Shown one piece after another: positions 46,730 through 58,577 of a DNA stretch of 64,000 bases. The position numbers and the translations under genes were made by a program. The stretch is from Chaetoderma sp. LZ-2023a (taxonomy: Eukaryota > Mollusca > Caudofoveata > Chaetodermatida > Chaetodermatidae): contig CM067365.1 in assembly GCA_034401795.1 (NCBI GenBank), forward strand, positions 13,622,166 to 13,686,165, written 5' to 3'. Below the pieces are notes generated by a model. That model was not told the DNA's origin. It saw nothing but the letters and a program-made list of their open reading frames with translations, and did no database searches. The stretch's first letter is position 1, and every line of letters begins with the position of its first letter.

Positions 46730-48470
46730 CACTAAGCTGCGGCGTGATCTGTCACTATGCGGCGCAGTCGTTTGTCATTTCTCTTCTTGCGACATGACGC
46801 AAGAATAATATTAACCGCAATCAAATCATGGTCAAGTCTTTGAATCTCATCACTTTCACGTGGGCAATCAATTTATTTTGATGGCAAGAGGAACCTTGTG
46901 CTGGTTGTGCCCACGGTTTGTACAGCTGTGGCAGGTGATCTAACCGTGATTAACCATTGCAAGGGTAAACAAGTATTTCTGAAATTCAGCAGCATATAGT
47001 ATAGGCATGGTGTCTGTTTCCTGTTGAATGCTTTGAAGGTCCAGGCAATATGTTGGCTTCTGATTGGACTGGACACAATGACTTGTTACTGTGGTAACTG
47101 GTAAAGTGGAATGCTCTACCGCCTTTTTTCAAAGTGGCAGTGTTAATAGGTCTTTCGTCTTGATACTGCTTTTGAAAGTGACGACGCCCTTTATGGGAGG
47201 GACATCATCCACGTTCTATATGCAACAAGGCTGATTTGCCTCTTGTGAGCAGTTTTCTGGTTGCACCCCTCATAGGGGACCTAACACGATAGACATCAAA
47301 CACGACATAGCTTAGCTCATGTCCCTGTGACTTCATGTGTCTTGCATGCACCAACTGGTTGGCCAGCTCATTACAGTTCTTGATGATTGATTTAAAGAGC
47401 ATTAGTTCATTGAATCAAAGTGATTGCATGCCTGGTTAGGATTTTCTAACTGTCCATTGGAGTTCTCCAATATTGTTTTGGTTGCTGCCTCGGGTAGTGT
47501 CATTAGAAGTTCTAACTAGCATATAAATGATACCTTTCCAGTTTATCCATCCGTCATATGACGTATGACATCATGATCAACTAAGTAACGTGTATGATGA
47601 CGTCATAATCATTTGCACCATTAATTTTGAAACTAATTTGAAAGGGCGCTGTTACTGCCATAGACACCCAGTCAAATTAGTTTCAAAATATACAGCAGCA
47701 TCCATATAGAGTTCTCTGGAAATTGATAGTCAGAGAGTTCAATGAGCGATCGATCCCAACACAAACGAGGTGTACGTGGGACTTAGCTGAGAGATGGGCG
47801 TGGCATAGCTAAAGCTGGAAATGCCCATTGTGCTTTGTACTGGCATGGGTCTAGTCTGCCACCAGGTGTCATTAACATCGGAACGGTTGTTTATTATTTG
47901 TATGTCCCAATAACCTGTTTCATGTCAATTTAACTTAATAACCTGACAGTTACCGGGAAACGTGACATTATTGAGTTGGATGCCCAGACTCTGGCTTGTT
48001 CTTACGTAGTGTTAGTCTGTATTGCCTTTCTTCTACAATGACTCTCTGTACATTTTATCATCACAATTCTGTTTCAAGTGTGGTTTCTGTTATAGGTTCA
48101 GCAAGAATGGCTTTTTCAGCAAATTGAACAACTTCAATTCAGTTCCATCCTAGGACTCTGCTATATATTAAAAGAGACCTGCAATGGATAGTCTTTTCGT
48201 TAGTTGCTAAAGTCGTGGCAGTTCACAAGTAATTAGACAATACCCCCATTAGACAATCATGCTTTGTTGTGATAACAATTGTACATCCATTGCGACGTTT
48301 ATTGGCATGTTCTTCAACGTGGCCAACTGCCACTGCAGAAAATGGTATTGGGGTGGTTTTCACGGGAAGTTGCCCTGTACAAAGCCACCCCAGACCTCCG
48401 GGTTGGCATGCCGACGATGGTACACACGTGCTATGTATTTCGGCACAGCGTCTAATTTGCTATATTAATG
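46730..48470 (-). pseudogene. PIN-like family ORF fragment, MITE-interrupted
   Basis: On the minus strand, ANPEVWGGFVQGNFPVKTT and FSAVAVGHVEEHANKRRNG (about 48,290-48,410) match a segment typical of uncharacterised multicopy invertebrate ORFs that lies upstream of the PIN-like region. About 1 kb downstream on the same strand, ELSYVVFDVYRVRSPMRGAT (about 47,270-47,340) resembles the VFD-Y-x-S-x-(K/R)-x-x-T-R segment of the same family. The order agrees with the family. A CRE-MITE (47,531-47,830) sits between them. Stops are frequent and the C-terminal GCDTT part is not seen. Confidence 0.45.
47531..47830 (-). mobile_element. CRE-MITE nested in PIN-like relic
   Basis: ACCTTTCCAGTTTATCCATC start, TGACGTCA at 47,598-47,605, a shortened palindrome (AATTTTGAAACTAATTTG / CAAATTAGTTTCAAAATATA), GCGATCGATCCC and the outer end TAGCTAAAGCTGGAAATGCC. 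Confidence 0.85.
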
Positions 48471-48913
48471 AAGCAGAATAACAACTGTTCTAATGCTGCC
48501 AAGTGCAAATGTCACTGCAGTTGTCAATGTTGCTGGAAAGAAGCTGAGCATTGTGGCAAGGTGGCGCATGTAAATGCGAGCCCACATATAAACATGCTAT
48601 GTGTCATTTGAAGCATCAGGCACATCCATTAGTTTCCCGAGTTTGTAACTGTAGCTATCAGTTCATGATGGGCTTGAACACTTTCTTCTTCATTCTGCAG
48701 GTATCGTCCAGGTTCTGTTAACTATCTTGTACTGCTGCATAAGTACAAGCATTCTTCTGAAAAAAGGCCTCGTGGAAAATATCACTGAATAGATGTGAGG
48801 TTACTTTGTGGCATTCTATGCGTCCATTGTGATGTTTACAATTCATGATCTGCATAGCATTCACTCTATATGATTGTCCGCACCCACGCCTCTAGCATAC
48901 CACTGCTATCGAC
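48471..48913. other. Unassigned; may hold decayed PIN-like codons
   Basis: Minus-strand text WARIYMRHLATM near 48,570 could be the family segment before the PEVW motif, but the match is weak. Nothing else seen. Confidence 0.3.
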
Positions 48914-49185
48914 GGGCCTTTCCAGTTTATCCATCCATCATATGATGTCATAATCAACTACGTGACGTGTATGATAACGCCATACTCTTACTAGTCTGAC
49001 ACGTTGTACGAATTGTATGCCTTTACTATTTAATAAACATCCGTTCGAATATTCTGAAACAAATTTGACTTAACGCTGTTACTGTCATACGCAGCAACAC
49101 AACCACGTCAAATTAGATTCAAAATATTCAACATCTTATCTGTCGTTTTCTGGAAATTGATAGCCAGTGAGTATTAGTGGTCAAT
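48914..49185 (-). mobile_element. CRE-MITE
   Basis: GGGCCTTTCCAGTTTATCCA start, degenerate CRE (TGATGTCA), CTACTAGTCTGACACG-like text, TTTAATAAACATCCG, palindrome arms and TTTTCTGGAAATTGATAGCC. The outer end beyond 49,185 is lost. Confidence 0.8.
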
Positions 49186-49284
49186 TTTAGAGTGTCGCAG
49201 TATTAGCATTTCCACGTGACCTTTGATGGCGTCTACTTTGTCCGATAGACATTCAACCTTTAACCTGTGGAAGAATGAATGCCC

Positions 49285-49422
49285 AGAATCATAAATTCAA
49301 GGTCGCTACACAGATAAGCTGTTGGTTATTTTGAAACTGATTTGACAGAGACTCATTGCTGTCATATGGGGCAACAGATTCCACTCGAATTAGTTTCAAA
49401 ATATTCTATATTGTTTTTGCCT
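49285..49422 (+). mobile_element. CRE-MITE central fragment
   Basis: ACAGATAAGCTGTTGGTTAT, TTTTGAAACTGATTTGACAG / CTCGAATTAGTTTCAAAATA arms around a short loop. Confidence 0.65.
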
Positions 49423-49925
49423 TTCGGGCACAACGAGACTAACATAATAGTTGCGTTTTCATTATTGACGCGGTCAGTGAATTTACTGACTTGGTTCGTC
49501 ACCACTAACCGCGAACAATTTACCACGATTCACAACGACAAAACTGGATTTATGCGAATTGGCAACGTATGATGATCATGATGCCTGTCAACGTTCAGAA
49601 GCCACACACATTCTAGATTGCTATAATTGTACCAAATATCTCGATCTTTTTTCGATTTATGCTTCATATGTAACCCAAATAAATCACTGTCTACAGCACC
49701 CACTGAATTAATGACGAGATTTCATCATTTATATACGTTTTAAATTTAAGCCGCGCGTGGTAATTTTGGAATTTATGAACCAATAGGCACGAACTGAGAT
49801 CAAAGCTATGTTAGTGGTTCGCGTTGCCGCGTCAGTTAAAGGCTTTTCGCCGGAATGTGAAAACGTAAAATTCAACAACCAAGTTAGGATTTACTAAGCA
49901 CTGCCGTCGCGAAAACACGCCTCAA
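49423..49925. other. Unassigned stretch
   Basis: Nothing recognised. Confidence 0.4.
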
Positions 49926-50287
49926 TAGACCTCTCCCGTTTTAGCCTCCCATTTCTAGCTAGGCTCCACCCACACCTCGCTCACGTTGGGATTGACCGAT
50001 CTCTGAACTCCCTGACTATCAATTTCCATAAATATAAACGCGTAAGCTATTTTATATTTTGGAACTAATTTGATTGGGCGCTATTGCAGAATGTTTCAAA
50101 ATATTTAATAGCATGCTTATTAAATAGCAGAGACATACAATTCGTGCAGCGTGTCGGACTTAAAGACGGGACAAATAGAATCAATTATGACGTAATGATT
50201 ATGACGTCATCCTAGCCGCGGCCTAGCTAGTTATGACGTCATATGACGTCAGATGATATATGGATACCCTGGAAAGGGCAATTCAAA
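49926..50287 (+). mobile_element. CRE-MITE with three perfect CREs
   Basis: Outer end AGACCTCTCCCGTTTTAGCC, AGCTAGGCTCCACCCACACC, a reduced centre, TTATTAAATAGCAGAGACAT, then TGACGTCA at 50,202, 50,233 and 50,244 and the end GGATACCCTGGAAAGGGCA. Confidence 0.85.
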
Positions 50288-50843
50288 GATGAACCACTTG
50301 TCCAATAGTGCGGTATGATAACATAATACTCGTTTAAAGCACGTTGGTCCGCTATCAAGTCTGTCCTGGATGGTTTAATCAATGGCTGCTAACCGTTGAA
50401 CAGACATGGTAAGTGGTGAGATGAGTTATGATAAGATGCTTGTCAAACTGCGCGTTCGTGACATCCACATGTGTTTACCTGCGGAGTCATTCATGCTAAT
50501 GCCTAGATATCAGACGCGCGGCTTGTAACAACACAGATTGGTTTGTTACAATTATTGTTGCATGCATAATATACGTAATGTATTGCTGCAAACCATCACA
50601 CAATAATTTAAATGGGAAATAAATCTGGACCGGTTAAATATTTTGAAAACAATGTGAGTGACATTTCTTGGTGCCAATTGAGATTATGCTTTTTCAGCAA
50701 AATAAGATGCCGCGAATGGAGTTTGCTTGTGTGAACGCAGATGCAGATCTATTTGTGTTGAAATAATCTGCATTTTGTTTCATTAATATTCTTACAGATT
50801 TTAAGTTTGAAAATAATAATCTTCCATTCATCTAGACGTATTT
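50288..50843. other. Unassigned stretch
   Basis: Nothing recognised. Confidence 0.4.
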
Positions 50844-50897
<54 letters not shown>

Positions 50898-50915
50898 GTC
50901 GTCGTCGTCGTCGTC
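50844..50915. repeat. ATC/GTC trinucleotide repeat
   Basis: About 50 bp of ATC followed by 18 bp of GTC. Confidence 0.95.
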
Positions 50916-51409
50916 ACACCCTCAATTTTTAACGCCATTCCTCCATTATTGATGAGCTGCTCTGCAGTGCTCTCCGTGGATCTTATATTAAGGGTGTATT
51001 TGTTGAGTGGCTATTGACCTATAACGGCGTCCGATTTTCGACTCTTGCGTACTATCTTGCAGTGGGTTGTAGAATGGCGCCCTTAGATTTAAAAAACGGT
51101 ATACTGGTACGCGTTTCTTCGTTTTTATGAAATGTCGATGTAGTCACCATTGATCATTGTAACCGCAGATCATGTGAGGTTTTTCTAAATCAAAGATTAG
51201 ATATTTCCAACATGTGTTTTCCATCTACACATTCCTTAGAAATGCATCCACCCTAGCTCGTACTGAGCTGAGTTTTCATTTTGTTGAAAGCTATGAATTG
51301 TTAATACTATCCGCTGGTTCAATGCAAGGTGACGGTACACGAAATGAATTATATGTGCTCCGAATCCGAGTCCATCGTGTGACACTGATACAAAATTACC
51401 ATCACTGAC
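50916..51409. other. Unassigned stretch
   Basis: A 64-codon ORF at 51,214-51,408 (SFHFVESYELLILSAGSMQ) is not recognised. Confidence 0.4.
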
Positions 51410-51548
51410 TTCCATTAACCATTTAATGGTTACATTTGGTAAAGAAAATCACAACAGTTGCTTATTGAATGCCCATCTGCAGGCCAAGAGAATAGTAGTT
51501 TGACAAGTTGCCACTGGAGTGGCTGGCTATGTTATTTAGCCAATCATA
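51410..51548 (+). repeat. Dispersed repeat F, copy 3
   Basis: CCATTAACCATTTAATGG, ATTTGGTAAAGAAAATC, TTATTGAATGCCCATCTGCA and GCCACTGGAGTGGCTGGC match the copies at 26,300 and 34,600. Confidence 0.65.
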
Positions 51549-51579
51549 ACAATGGTTTGCCATGTAGGTGGGGCTTAGA

Positions 51580-51805
51580 ATACACCTTCCGTATCATCTG
51601 CGTGTCGTAAGAGGCGACTGAAGGAGGTAAGGGTGAGGTAACCCTGACAGAAACCTCTGGTGCTGAAGACGGGGGTTCCAGCCCGCACGGCGCACTCTAA
51701 TAAACCATGGATCCACGCACTTAACGCTTATGATCATGTCGATAGTCACTTACAGGACTGGCGGTATGATCAGTGAACGAAAAGAAGAAGAAGATAACAA
51801 TGGTA
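51580..51805 (+). mobile_element. SINE-like element candidate
   Basis: Contains GTGTCGTAAGAGGCGACTGA, a word I have met in dispersed repeats of several invertebrates, a GGGTTCCAGCCC segment that resembles a tRNA-type B box (GGTTCRANNCC), and an A-rich AAAAGAAGAAGAAG end. No A box or second copy confirmed in the window. Confidence 0.35.
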
Positions 51806-52442
51806 AGATTTGTCTTGGCCTGTGTATGGACATTCCATACGATTATTGTTACGGTCAGGTTTTGTCGTCTTCGTCATCTAACACGATCGTGCCATTGAAA
51901 CTATAACGGATGCTACAAAATCAGTTTTTGATTATGGAGAAAGTTTATAGCATTTTATTTTCGTATTAAATTTAATAATTAATCAAAGATAATATTGTGT
52001 TTGATAGATTGAGGGACAACAGTGTTTAAATGGTGCACTGCCTCAAGAATACACATGCAACCAGTAGTTGTGGCTAGGAGGAATCGAATTACGAATACAC
52101 CCACCTCGACTTAGCTTGAAAAATTGAATGCAATTTGTATCCAGGTTCCATTTCTCTCTTGATTGGCATAGATGATGTTTGCGATATGTCACTGGCAAAT
52201 CCCATGGGCTGATCCAACTATCAAGCCAACACCCCCCTTGTCTTCATCGTCTATCGAATCGCGCTTACAACATTACGTCTGGCTGAATAATAGCGTTTGA
52301 AGAATCCACCAATACAATCTTCTGTGCGAATCAATATGACAGTTATGTGATAAGCAGAACGCAGTTTGGACACATTCCAGGCTTTTAAGTCGCGCGTATA
52401 GGGACTATAGATGAGTTAATTTCTAGCTATACCACTCCAATA
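51806..52442. other. Unassigned stretch
   Basis: Nothing recognised. Confidence 0.4.
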
Positions 52443-52545
52443 GGCAGTTGTCAGTTTATCCATCCATCATATGACGCCATAAACAACTATGTGACGCGTG
52501 GGATGACTTCATAATCAATTACAGCCTAAATGAGTCGATTTACTG
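52443..52545 (-). mobile_element. CRE-MITE, CRE-end fragment
   Basis: CAGTTTATCCATCCATCATA, degenerate CREs (TGACGCCA, TGACTTCA) and GTGACGCGTGGGATGA. The palindrome and outer end are absent. Confidence 0.7.
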
Positions 52546-53060
52546 AAGGTATAACAATTAAAATTGACAAGCATAGGATTCACTCAAATCACCCCCCCTC
52601 CCATTCGAGCGTTTCCTCTCTGATACTATTTAGACATCAGAGCTATTAACATAGCTTTGTGCAAACTCCGTAATGGTTGTAGGAATTTAAACTGACATGT
52701 ATTCGACAACTTTCTGTCGGAGACTTGAGGCTGCCTATGTGGTGACTGTGATGAAAATCTTGACCACTACCTTTTCTGTTGTCCACTTTATAATGATCCA
52801 AGAACCTCTTTATACAATGAACTTGGTCTTGATAATATTTCTGCTACAACACCGACAGCGGCACAACTCATTTGCACCAATGACCATGATAATTTCTAGG
52901 CGAGTGTCCAAGCAACTACACTGCTTTGTAAATACATTGCCGATGCTAACCGTAACTAGTTCATGACCTGCTTTAATGTTGGTAGTAATATGGCCATGGT
53001 GAGTCAACAGGTGAACACAGTGGGGTCGGGCATCTGAGCAGCGGAATTTTAAGCTCAACT
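52546..53060. other. Unassigned stretch
   Basis: ORFs of 82-89 codons overlap on opposite strands (52,697-53,058); no motif recognised. Confidence 0.4.
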
Positions 53061-53270
53061 GTACTATTCTATTCTGTTCTGCTGTTCTGTTCTGTTCTGT
53101 TCTGTTCTGTTCAGCTCTACTCCACTCTCCTACTCTGCTTTATTCGACTTGACTCGACTCGACTCGACTCGACTCGACTCTAATCCTCCCTCCTCTCACC
53201 TCCTCTCATCTATGCTAATTTACTCTTTTACTCTGCTCTACTCTACACTACTCTACTCTATTATATTATA
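53061..53270. repeat. Pentanucleotide repeats (TGTTC, GACTC, CTCTA)
   Basis: TGTTC units at about 53,075-53,112, GACTC units at 53,146-53,178, then CTCTA/CTCTG degenerate units to 53,270. Three different pentamers lie in sequence. Confidence 0.9.
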
Positions 53271-53274
53271 TATA

Positions 53275-53575
53275 GGGATCCTATCTGTCACCCAAGTATA
53301 TGCCGTCATACTCAACTATCTCACGCTACGCTAAGTTAGGCCGACGTAAAGGGAAACATGGTGACTTATGTAGCTCCGTCACTAACGCTGAAAATTATGT
53401 CAAACGTACGAAATGTATGTCAAGTTAGTTTCAAAATAATCAACAGCTTACATTGAAGTTGAGATTTCTGAAGGTCAGGAGTTCAGGATTCCAAATACAT
53501 TACTTTGATTCTAACAGACGTACAATGTTGGCGGAGCTTGGTAAGAGACGGCGGCATAGTTAGAAAAGGCCGCTC
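53275..53575 (-). mobile_element. CRE-MITE, highly diverged
   Basis: GTCATACTCAACTATCTCAC, ACGTACGAAATGTATGTC, TTAGTTTCAAAATAATCAAC, CAGGAGTTCAGGATTCCA and GGCGGAGCTTGGTAAGAGAC follow the family order in reverse. The central palindrome is reduced to one arm. Confidence 0.65.
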
Positions 53576-53689
53576 TATTATATTGACGTCTCTACAATTT
53601 ATACCACATACCCATTTTGCTCTTGTTAATTTATGTTAGTGAGTGCCATTTACAGTATTATAATATTATAACAGCTTAAGGCGTGTTCT

Positions 53690-53845
53690 CAATATAGACT
53701 AAGGCCGTGTTTTCACTAGAGACCAAGGCCGTAGTCTCACTAGAGACTAAGGCCGTGTTCTCAATAGAGACTATGACCGTGGTCTCACTAGATACTTAGG
53801 GCATGTTCTCACTTGAGACTAAGGTCGTGATCACATTAGAGACTT
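53690..53845. repeat. 24-bp minisatellite, about 6 units
   Basis: Reverse-complement units (CTAAGGCCGTGTTCTC + A.TAGAGA) of the array at 22,590-22,792, with fewer copies. Confidence 0.85.
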
Positions 53846-54109
53846 AATCAGGAATAACGCCATACTGAAGTATGGTGTTATCCGATTACCTCTCTAGTGA
53901 TAACACGACCTTAGTAATAGTAGTATGCCATGGATGGCGTCACTTGAATAAACTTATTACGTGTCTCCCACACATCTGTCACAAAAATCATATTTTATTC
54001 AGGTGGTGCTATAGCATATACTATTGCTTAATCCATTATAGCATCTCGGAAGATGTTACCGCCATCCTGTATACCCACGTTAGATACTAGAGGATAATAC
54101 AGAGTGATA

Positions 54110-54405
54110 CGTTTCTTGTTATGCCCCGCCCATCTCTAGCTACGCTCCGCCCACACGTTGTGCACGTTGAGATCGATTTATATACTTTGAACTCTGAATT
54201 CTCACACGCCCATTTTCAAGATAACAAGACAGGTATACCGTTGTATATGTGGAACGAAATTTGACTATGGTGTTGTTGCAAATTAGTTTCAAAATATTCA
54301 AGAGAATGTTTATTAAATATTATATCCACCAAAGACATACATTTCGTAAACTTGATGGACTATTGAATATTACGTATTTGACTATGACGTCATATACTCG
54401 AGCTG
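54110..54405 (+). mobile_element. CRE-MITE inside inverted-pair arm 2
   Basis: TTGTTATGCCCCGCCCATCT, TAGCTACGCTCCGCCCACAC, one arm AATTAGTTTCAAAATATTCA, TTTATTAAATATTATATCC and TGACGTCA at 54,384-54,391. Confidence 0.75.
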
Positions 54406-54500
54406 ACAATTGGGGCACGTGTCTCCTTGTTTTCACAATTACTTTCTCGCTTATTTAGGGCTTAGATTGTTTCAGTTGCGCTGTCTAATGGAATAGAAGA

Positions 54501-54810
54501 TTTATAGACTCGTGAAATTCACGTAGATGGCCAGTACTCTGATGGGCTGGTTAAATGATATACACTGTTGTCAGTTATTTAGGCACATTGGACTTACAAT
54601 GACGTATCACGGTGTCCAATCCTATCTTATAGCGTGTATTATATTCAGCAAGATAGATGTGTACGCATATTTAAGTGGAGATCAGAGAAACCTTTCTTAA
54701 TAATTGGACACATTCTCAAGCATATATGAGGTATGTTAACATAATATTAATATGTTAAAATAATATTGATTTATGATGTTATTTGAGTCATTGTTTTCCA
54801 TACAGAGATC
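54501..54810. other. Unassigned stretch
   Basis: Nothing recognised. Confidence 0.4.
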
Positions 54811-55207
54811 TGGCCTTTCCAGTGTATCCATCCATCATCTGACGTCATATGATGCCGTAATGAACCAAGCGAATGTAGGAAGGCGTCAAAATTAACTATG
54901 GCATGAATGACTCAATCCTGACCTATACACTCTGACATATACGCCATAATCATGACGTCATGAATGATTCGATTAAGCCTGTCTTTAACGCTTAATAGTC
55001 TCACATGTCGTACGAATTCTGTGTCTTTACCACTTAATAAACATGTTGTTGACTATTTTGAAACTATATTTTACTGTACCAGTATTTTTTATCTGCAGTC
55101 TTCTGGAAATAGATAGTCATTGAGCTCAGGGATCAAGTGATCCCATTACGAGCAAGGTTTGGGTGGAGAGTAGCTGGAGATGGCATAGCTAAAAATGGAA
55201 AGGTCCA
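54811..55207 (-). mobile_element. CRE-MITE, full length, palindrome collapsed
   Basis: GGCCTTTCCAGTGTATCCAT to GCTAAAAATGGAAAGGTCCA, so both ends are visible. TGACGTCA at 54,840 and 54,953. TTAATAAACATGTTGTTGAC is present but only one palindrome arm remains, giving a length near 400 bp. Confidence 0.85.
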
Positions 55208-55935
55208 CTAACTGCTTGGTTCGTGGGTTTCATCTATTCATAAAGTATACAAATCTAAGCTAATTTTAGGACTATTTGTTACTTTATGGACACTTTAACT
55301 AACTATGAGTATAGCCGCCATTGTAGATACCTGTTTGCAGGCGCAATTATTTTAGTTTCTATTGTCTTCGTCTGGTCGCAATTGTTCGTATAAATCATTC
55401 TCGTAAGGCCAATGATAGTCATTCTTCTGCTGGCTTCCACGGTGAGCACATAATAAGTGCCTAGAGATCAATACTAGTTGTATGCTCCCTATGGTGCAAG
55501 TGACAACAAATATGTGTATAAAAGGTTTACTGAAAACCGCTTCTGCGTATAGTAGCAACAACCTTTAGTCATATTGTTGTCAATGTCTTAATTGGCGTTA
55601 CCTGAATGGTTTTATATGAACAATTGCGCACCGGCGAAGACAATAGAAGCTAAAATAATGGCGCTTGCAAATAGCTATCTAAACTGGCGGATATACTCCT
55701 AGTTAGTTAAAGTGCCCATAAAGTAATAAATAGTCCTTAATTCAGCTAGGATATGTATATTGGATGAATGGATGGGAACTTACAAAGATGTAAGCAGCTT
55801 TACATTGGAAGTACAAATGGTCCTATTCATCCATGCGCCCGAGCCATCAAATTGAACGATCTCTACTCTGGTTACGATATCTGTGATATTGTAATTATTT
55901 TTGTGAAAGTCTGTCAACAAGTGTATGAATGAAGG
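55208..55935. other. Unassigned stretch
   Basis: Nothing recognised. Confidence 0.4.
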
Positions 55936-56108
55936 AATCCAGTTTTATCTATGCACATCCCATCTTTAGCTAATCTGCACCCACACTTCAACCGTGATGT
56001 GATCAACCGAACCATGAACTCACTGTCTAACAATTTATAGAAAACTCTACAGGTAAGCTGTTAAATCTTTTGAAACCATTTTTACTGGATGCTGTTGCTG
56101 CATATTGT
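55936..56108 (+). mobile_element. CRE-MITE, cut at its centre
   Basis: TCCAGTTTTATCTATGCACA, AGCTAATCTGCACCCACACT and one palindrome arm up to GGATGCTGTTGCTGCATATT, then an abrupt switch to GC-rich sequence. Same breakpoint type as 1,885-1,955. Confidence 0.7.
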
Positions 56109-57967
56109 AGCCTGCGGGCATGTGTGCCAGTCCGCCGGACGTTCCCATTCCACGGCACCACAGGTGCGTGGTGCGGCGGGCGGGACAGCTGGTTAGCTGC
56201 GGATCTCTGGGTTGCGGATCGGGTGTTGCGCGCCACTGGATCATACAGAAACCGAATTCGAGAGCCGGTTGAATGTTTACATTCCAGTAAGGCTGTGCCA
56301 CCAAAGTTGAACCACACTTTCTCGTCCACGCTGTTGGTGTCACCAGTGTGACGGCTCCACGGCTCCATTTTACAGCCGGGACATCGTAACATAAAAATAC
56401 ATACAATAATTAATGAGGTAACAGTCATGCAATTGTATTCGTTTGCTGCTACCTGAGAGGAGGTCTAGTACATGGGGCTGTGTTGATGACTCATCATCGT
56501 GGTCCTTGCCAGATGCACCTCACAGAGTAGGATCCGTGAGGTATCACCTCAAAGGTGGGTCCTAGCGCGGCTACTTAGCTAGTTTAATATAAACCAAATT
56601 AACCCCTATAGAACATTATTTTGTTGCGAGAGGAAAGTGACTCGCGCAGGCCTCCATCAGAGGAAAATGCTTTCAACGCCGAAGTGGAGCAAGAGAGATG
56701 GCTAAACAGGCCACTCTCTTGTTAAACCACATTATGTAAACGAGTCACCTAGTGAAGCTATATGGTTCTCGTGATGCACGCTGTTTTACGTGAAGGTGGG
56801 CTGGATGATTTCCGCAGAATTCAACACCACCATCTTATGTAAGTTCCAAGATTATGTGTCAGTAGTTGCCGCTTTTATTTATGCGGGCCTTCTGCTAATT
56901 TCTACCCTATCTTTTAGTTGTTGGGTTTAGTCTTAGCCGCAACTGGCGATGTAAGCCCCTCAGTAGGCGCATGCGTATTTATCATGAGATGAGAGTTCCA
57001 GAATCATATAACGATCCTATCACCGTCATGACCACACATAACACCACAATGACAAGTACCGGCACATGAGCGTTTGAAAAGCACATCTAAGTTTTTAACG
57101 TGGGGACAAAGATGCAGCTATCCAACTATAGTGACCTTCCCCGGAGGGTGTGGTGGGTTATAAGACCGTACCCAGTCACTGGTAGAGTTAGAAGGAGAAC
57201 TGGATCCTTTCCGTCACCAGTGTGTCAGGTACGGATTATTACTGAATCCGGGGACCTAACATTTACCTGTCGCTAAGGTTATGTAAAATCGCCAAGAGAT
57301 GCACTGCAGGCCAGCAATTAAATATATATATATATATTTTCGCAGTGCTTCCTACTTTGGCGAGGTTTTCTAACTAACCAGTATCCGAGGATACACGGGG
57401 AATGTATGCGGTGATCGTCGCTTTATTTCTAGCCACACTGGAACCCCAATAGTTCCAGAGCTAACTCTAAATAACGTGATGAAAGGCGGTCCAGACAATT
57501 AATAAGCCCGAAGGCTGGTGGAGCGTAGCCAGAGACAATTACTCATAACGGAGGCCTTAAGGTAAAAGGTAAAATTTATACAATCTACCCAGAGTGCGGT
57601 GTTACATATCCGCTACTCCGGAAAAGAGACTAACACAAAATGTCTCCTACCGAGTAATCTTCCCTATTATTATAAAGCTATCCTATCAAGCTAGAACAGT
57701 CCAGGTTTAGTTGGCCGCATGCCATGTTCGCATAATGAGAACATGAACAGCGACCTCAGTCGAAAATTGATGCTGTGCGGGGAACAAGGTGGTAAATGTG
57801 CTGTTGCTGTATAGTGTAACCTAGTGATACTGCGGTCCACGTTTTCGATCTGGGAATGTCAATCTGACAACATCGTGTCTCGCAAGCTCTAACTAGTTTT
57901 AGGCTGTCTGGCATTGCTACAGTTTAGTATTTAAATGTTTATTTCAGTTTGTATTTGTATGATAACT
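56109..57967. other. Unassigned region, GC-rich at its start
   Basis: 56,109-56,390 is GC-rich with overlapping short ORFs on both strands (up to 133 codons) and no motif I recognise. A TA run lies at 57,323-57,340. 56,890-56,985 contains a short LLGLVLAATGDVSPS text that faintly recalls 2A-like peptides of retroelements but lacks the NPGP end. No gene called. Confidence 0.35.
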
Positions 57968-58577
57968 GACGATTGGAAAAAGTTCAAGTGAATCTAAAAA
58001 ACAGAAGAGGAGTAAAAATGAAGATGATAGTGTTGAAGATGGCCTTGCGCGCTCTTTACGAGAGAGACGCCATCTCGAAATAAATGCATCGAAAGTAAAT
58101 CGAATTGAATTTCCCTCTTCACCAAAATTGTATTCAGAAGATGAATTTCGTGAACGGTCGCCAATAAATGAAACTCCGTGTTCAGGTCTTTCTGATGGCT
58201 CGCCGTTGAAGAAGATTTCCGTTGATGTGTACGCAAATGGTTCATGTACTGGTATTAGCGAGGACGAAGGTGCGTTCTCAACTAATCAAAGTCAAAGTGA
58301 AGGTAACGGATCAATATTGAAAGCATTACAAGAGGGGAGAAATAATTTATTGAATTGCATCTCTTTCCAGGAAAATGACTTAGAATTGAAACTGAATTGT
58401 ATTCAGAAATTCCATAGATGGTGTCAGTGGAACAGAGGTCCAGGCCATGTTCATCAGTTCTCGTTGAGGATATGCTCATCGTGGCAGACCCCAGTAGCCT
58501 TATTGCTAAGTTCCAGCAGGGATTGCAGAAGGCCCATCGCAAACTTGACTTTGCTATTTCACCACACCTATGGTTGA
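57968..58577 (+). CDS. Unrecognised acidic/serine-rich ORF
   Basis: Open from just after a TGATAA at about 57,962 to 58,577 with no early Met, so it would need an upstream exon; a TTTATTTCAG acceptor-like site ends at 57,946, but the in-frame stops lie between them. The text is charged and Ser-rich (SESKKQKRSKNEDDS, SPINETPCSGLSDGSP, GISEDEGAFSTNQSQSEG) and then leucine-rich (ILKALQEGRNNLLNCISF). No domain recognised. It lies tail-to-tail with the polymerase ORF. Confidence 0.3.

Larger units (their letters stand above)
53655..54500 (-). repeat. Long inverted pair, arm 2
   Basis: Reverse complement of 21,915-22,815 (see that entry), 31 kb away. Order from left: minisatellite, small hairpin, GTGACGCCATCC/GGATGGCGTCAC segment, TTACGTGTCTCCCACACATC, CRE-MITE, CACGTGTCTCCTTGTTTTCA. 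Confidence 0.85.

Noticed and set aside
56027-56428. 133-codon minus-strand ORF over 56.0-56.4 kb
   Set aside because: It overlaps a MITE arm at its C-terminal end and has competing open frames on both strands; no domain recognised.
56890-56985. 2A-like peptide (GDV followed by SPS)
   Set aside because: The obligatory NPGP end is missing and the frame is closed on both sides.
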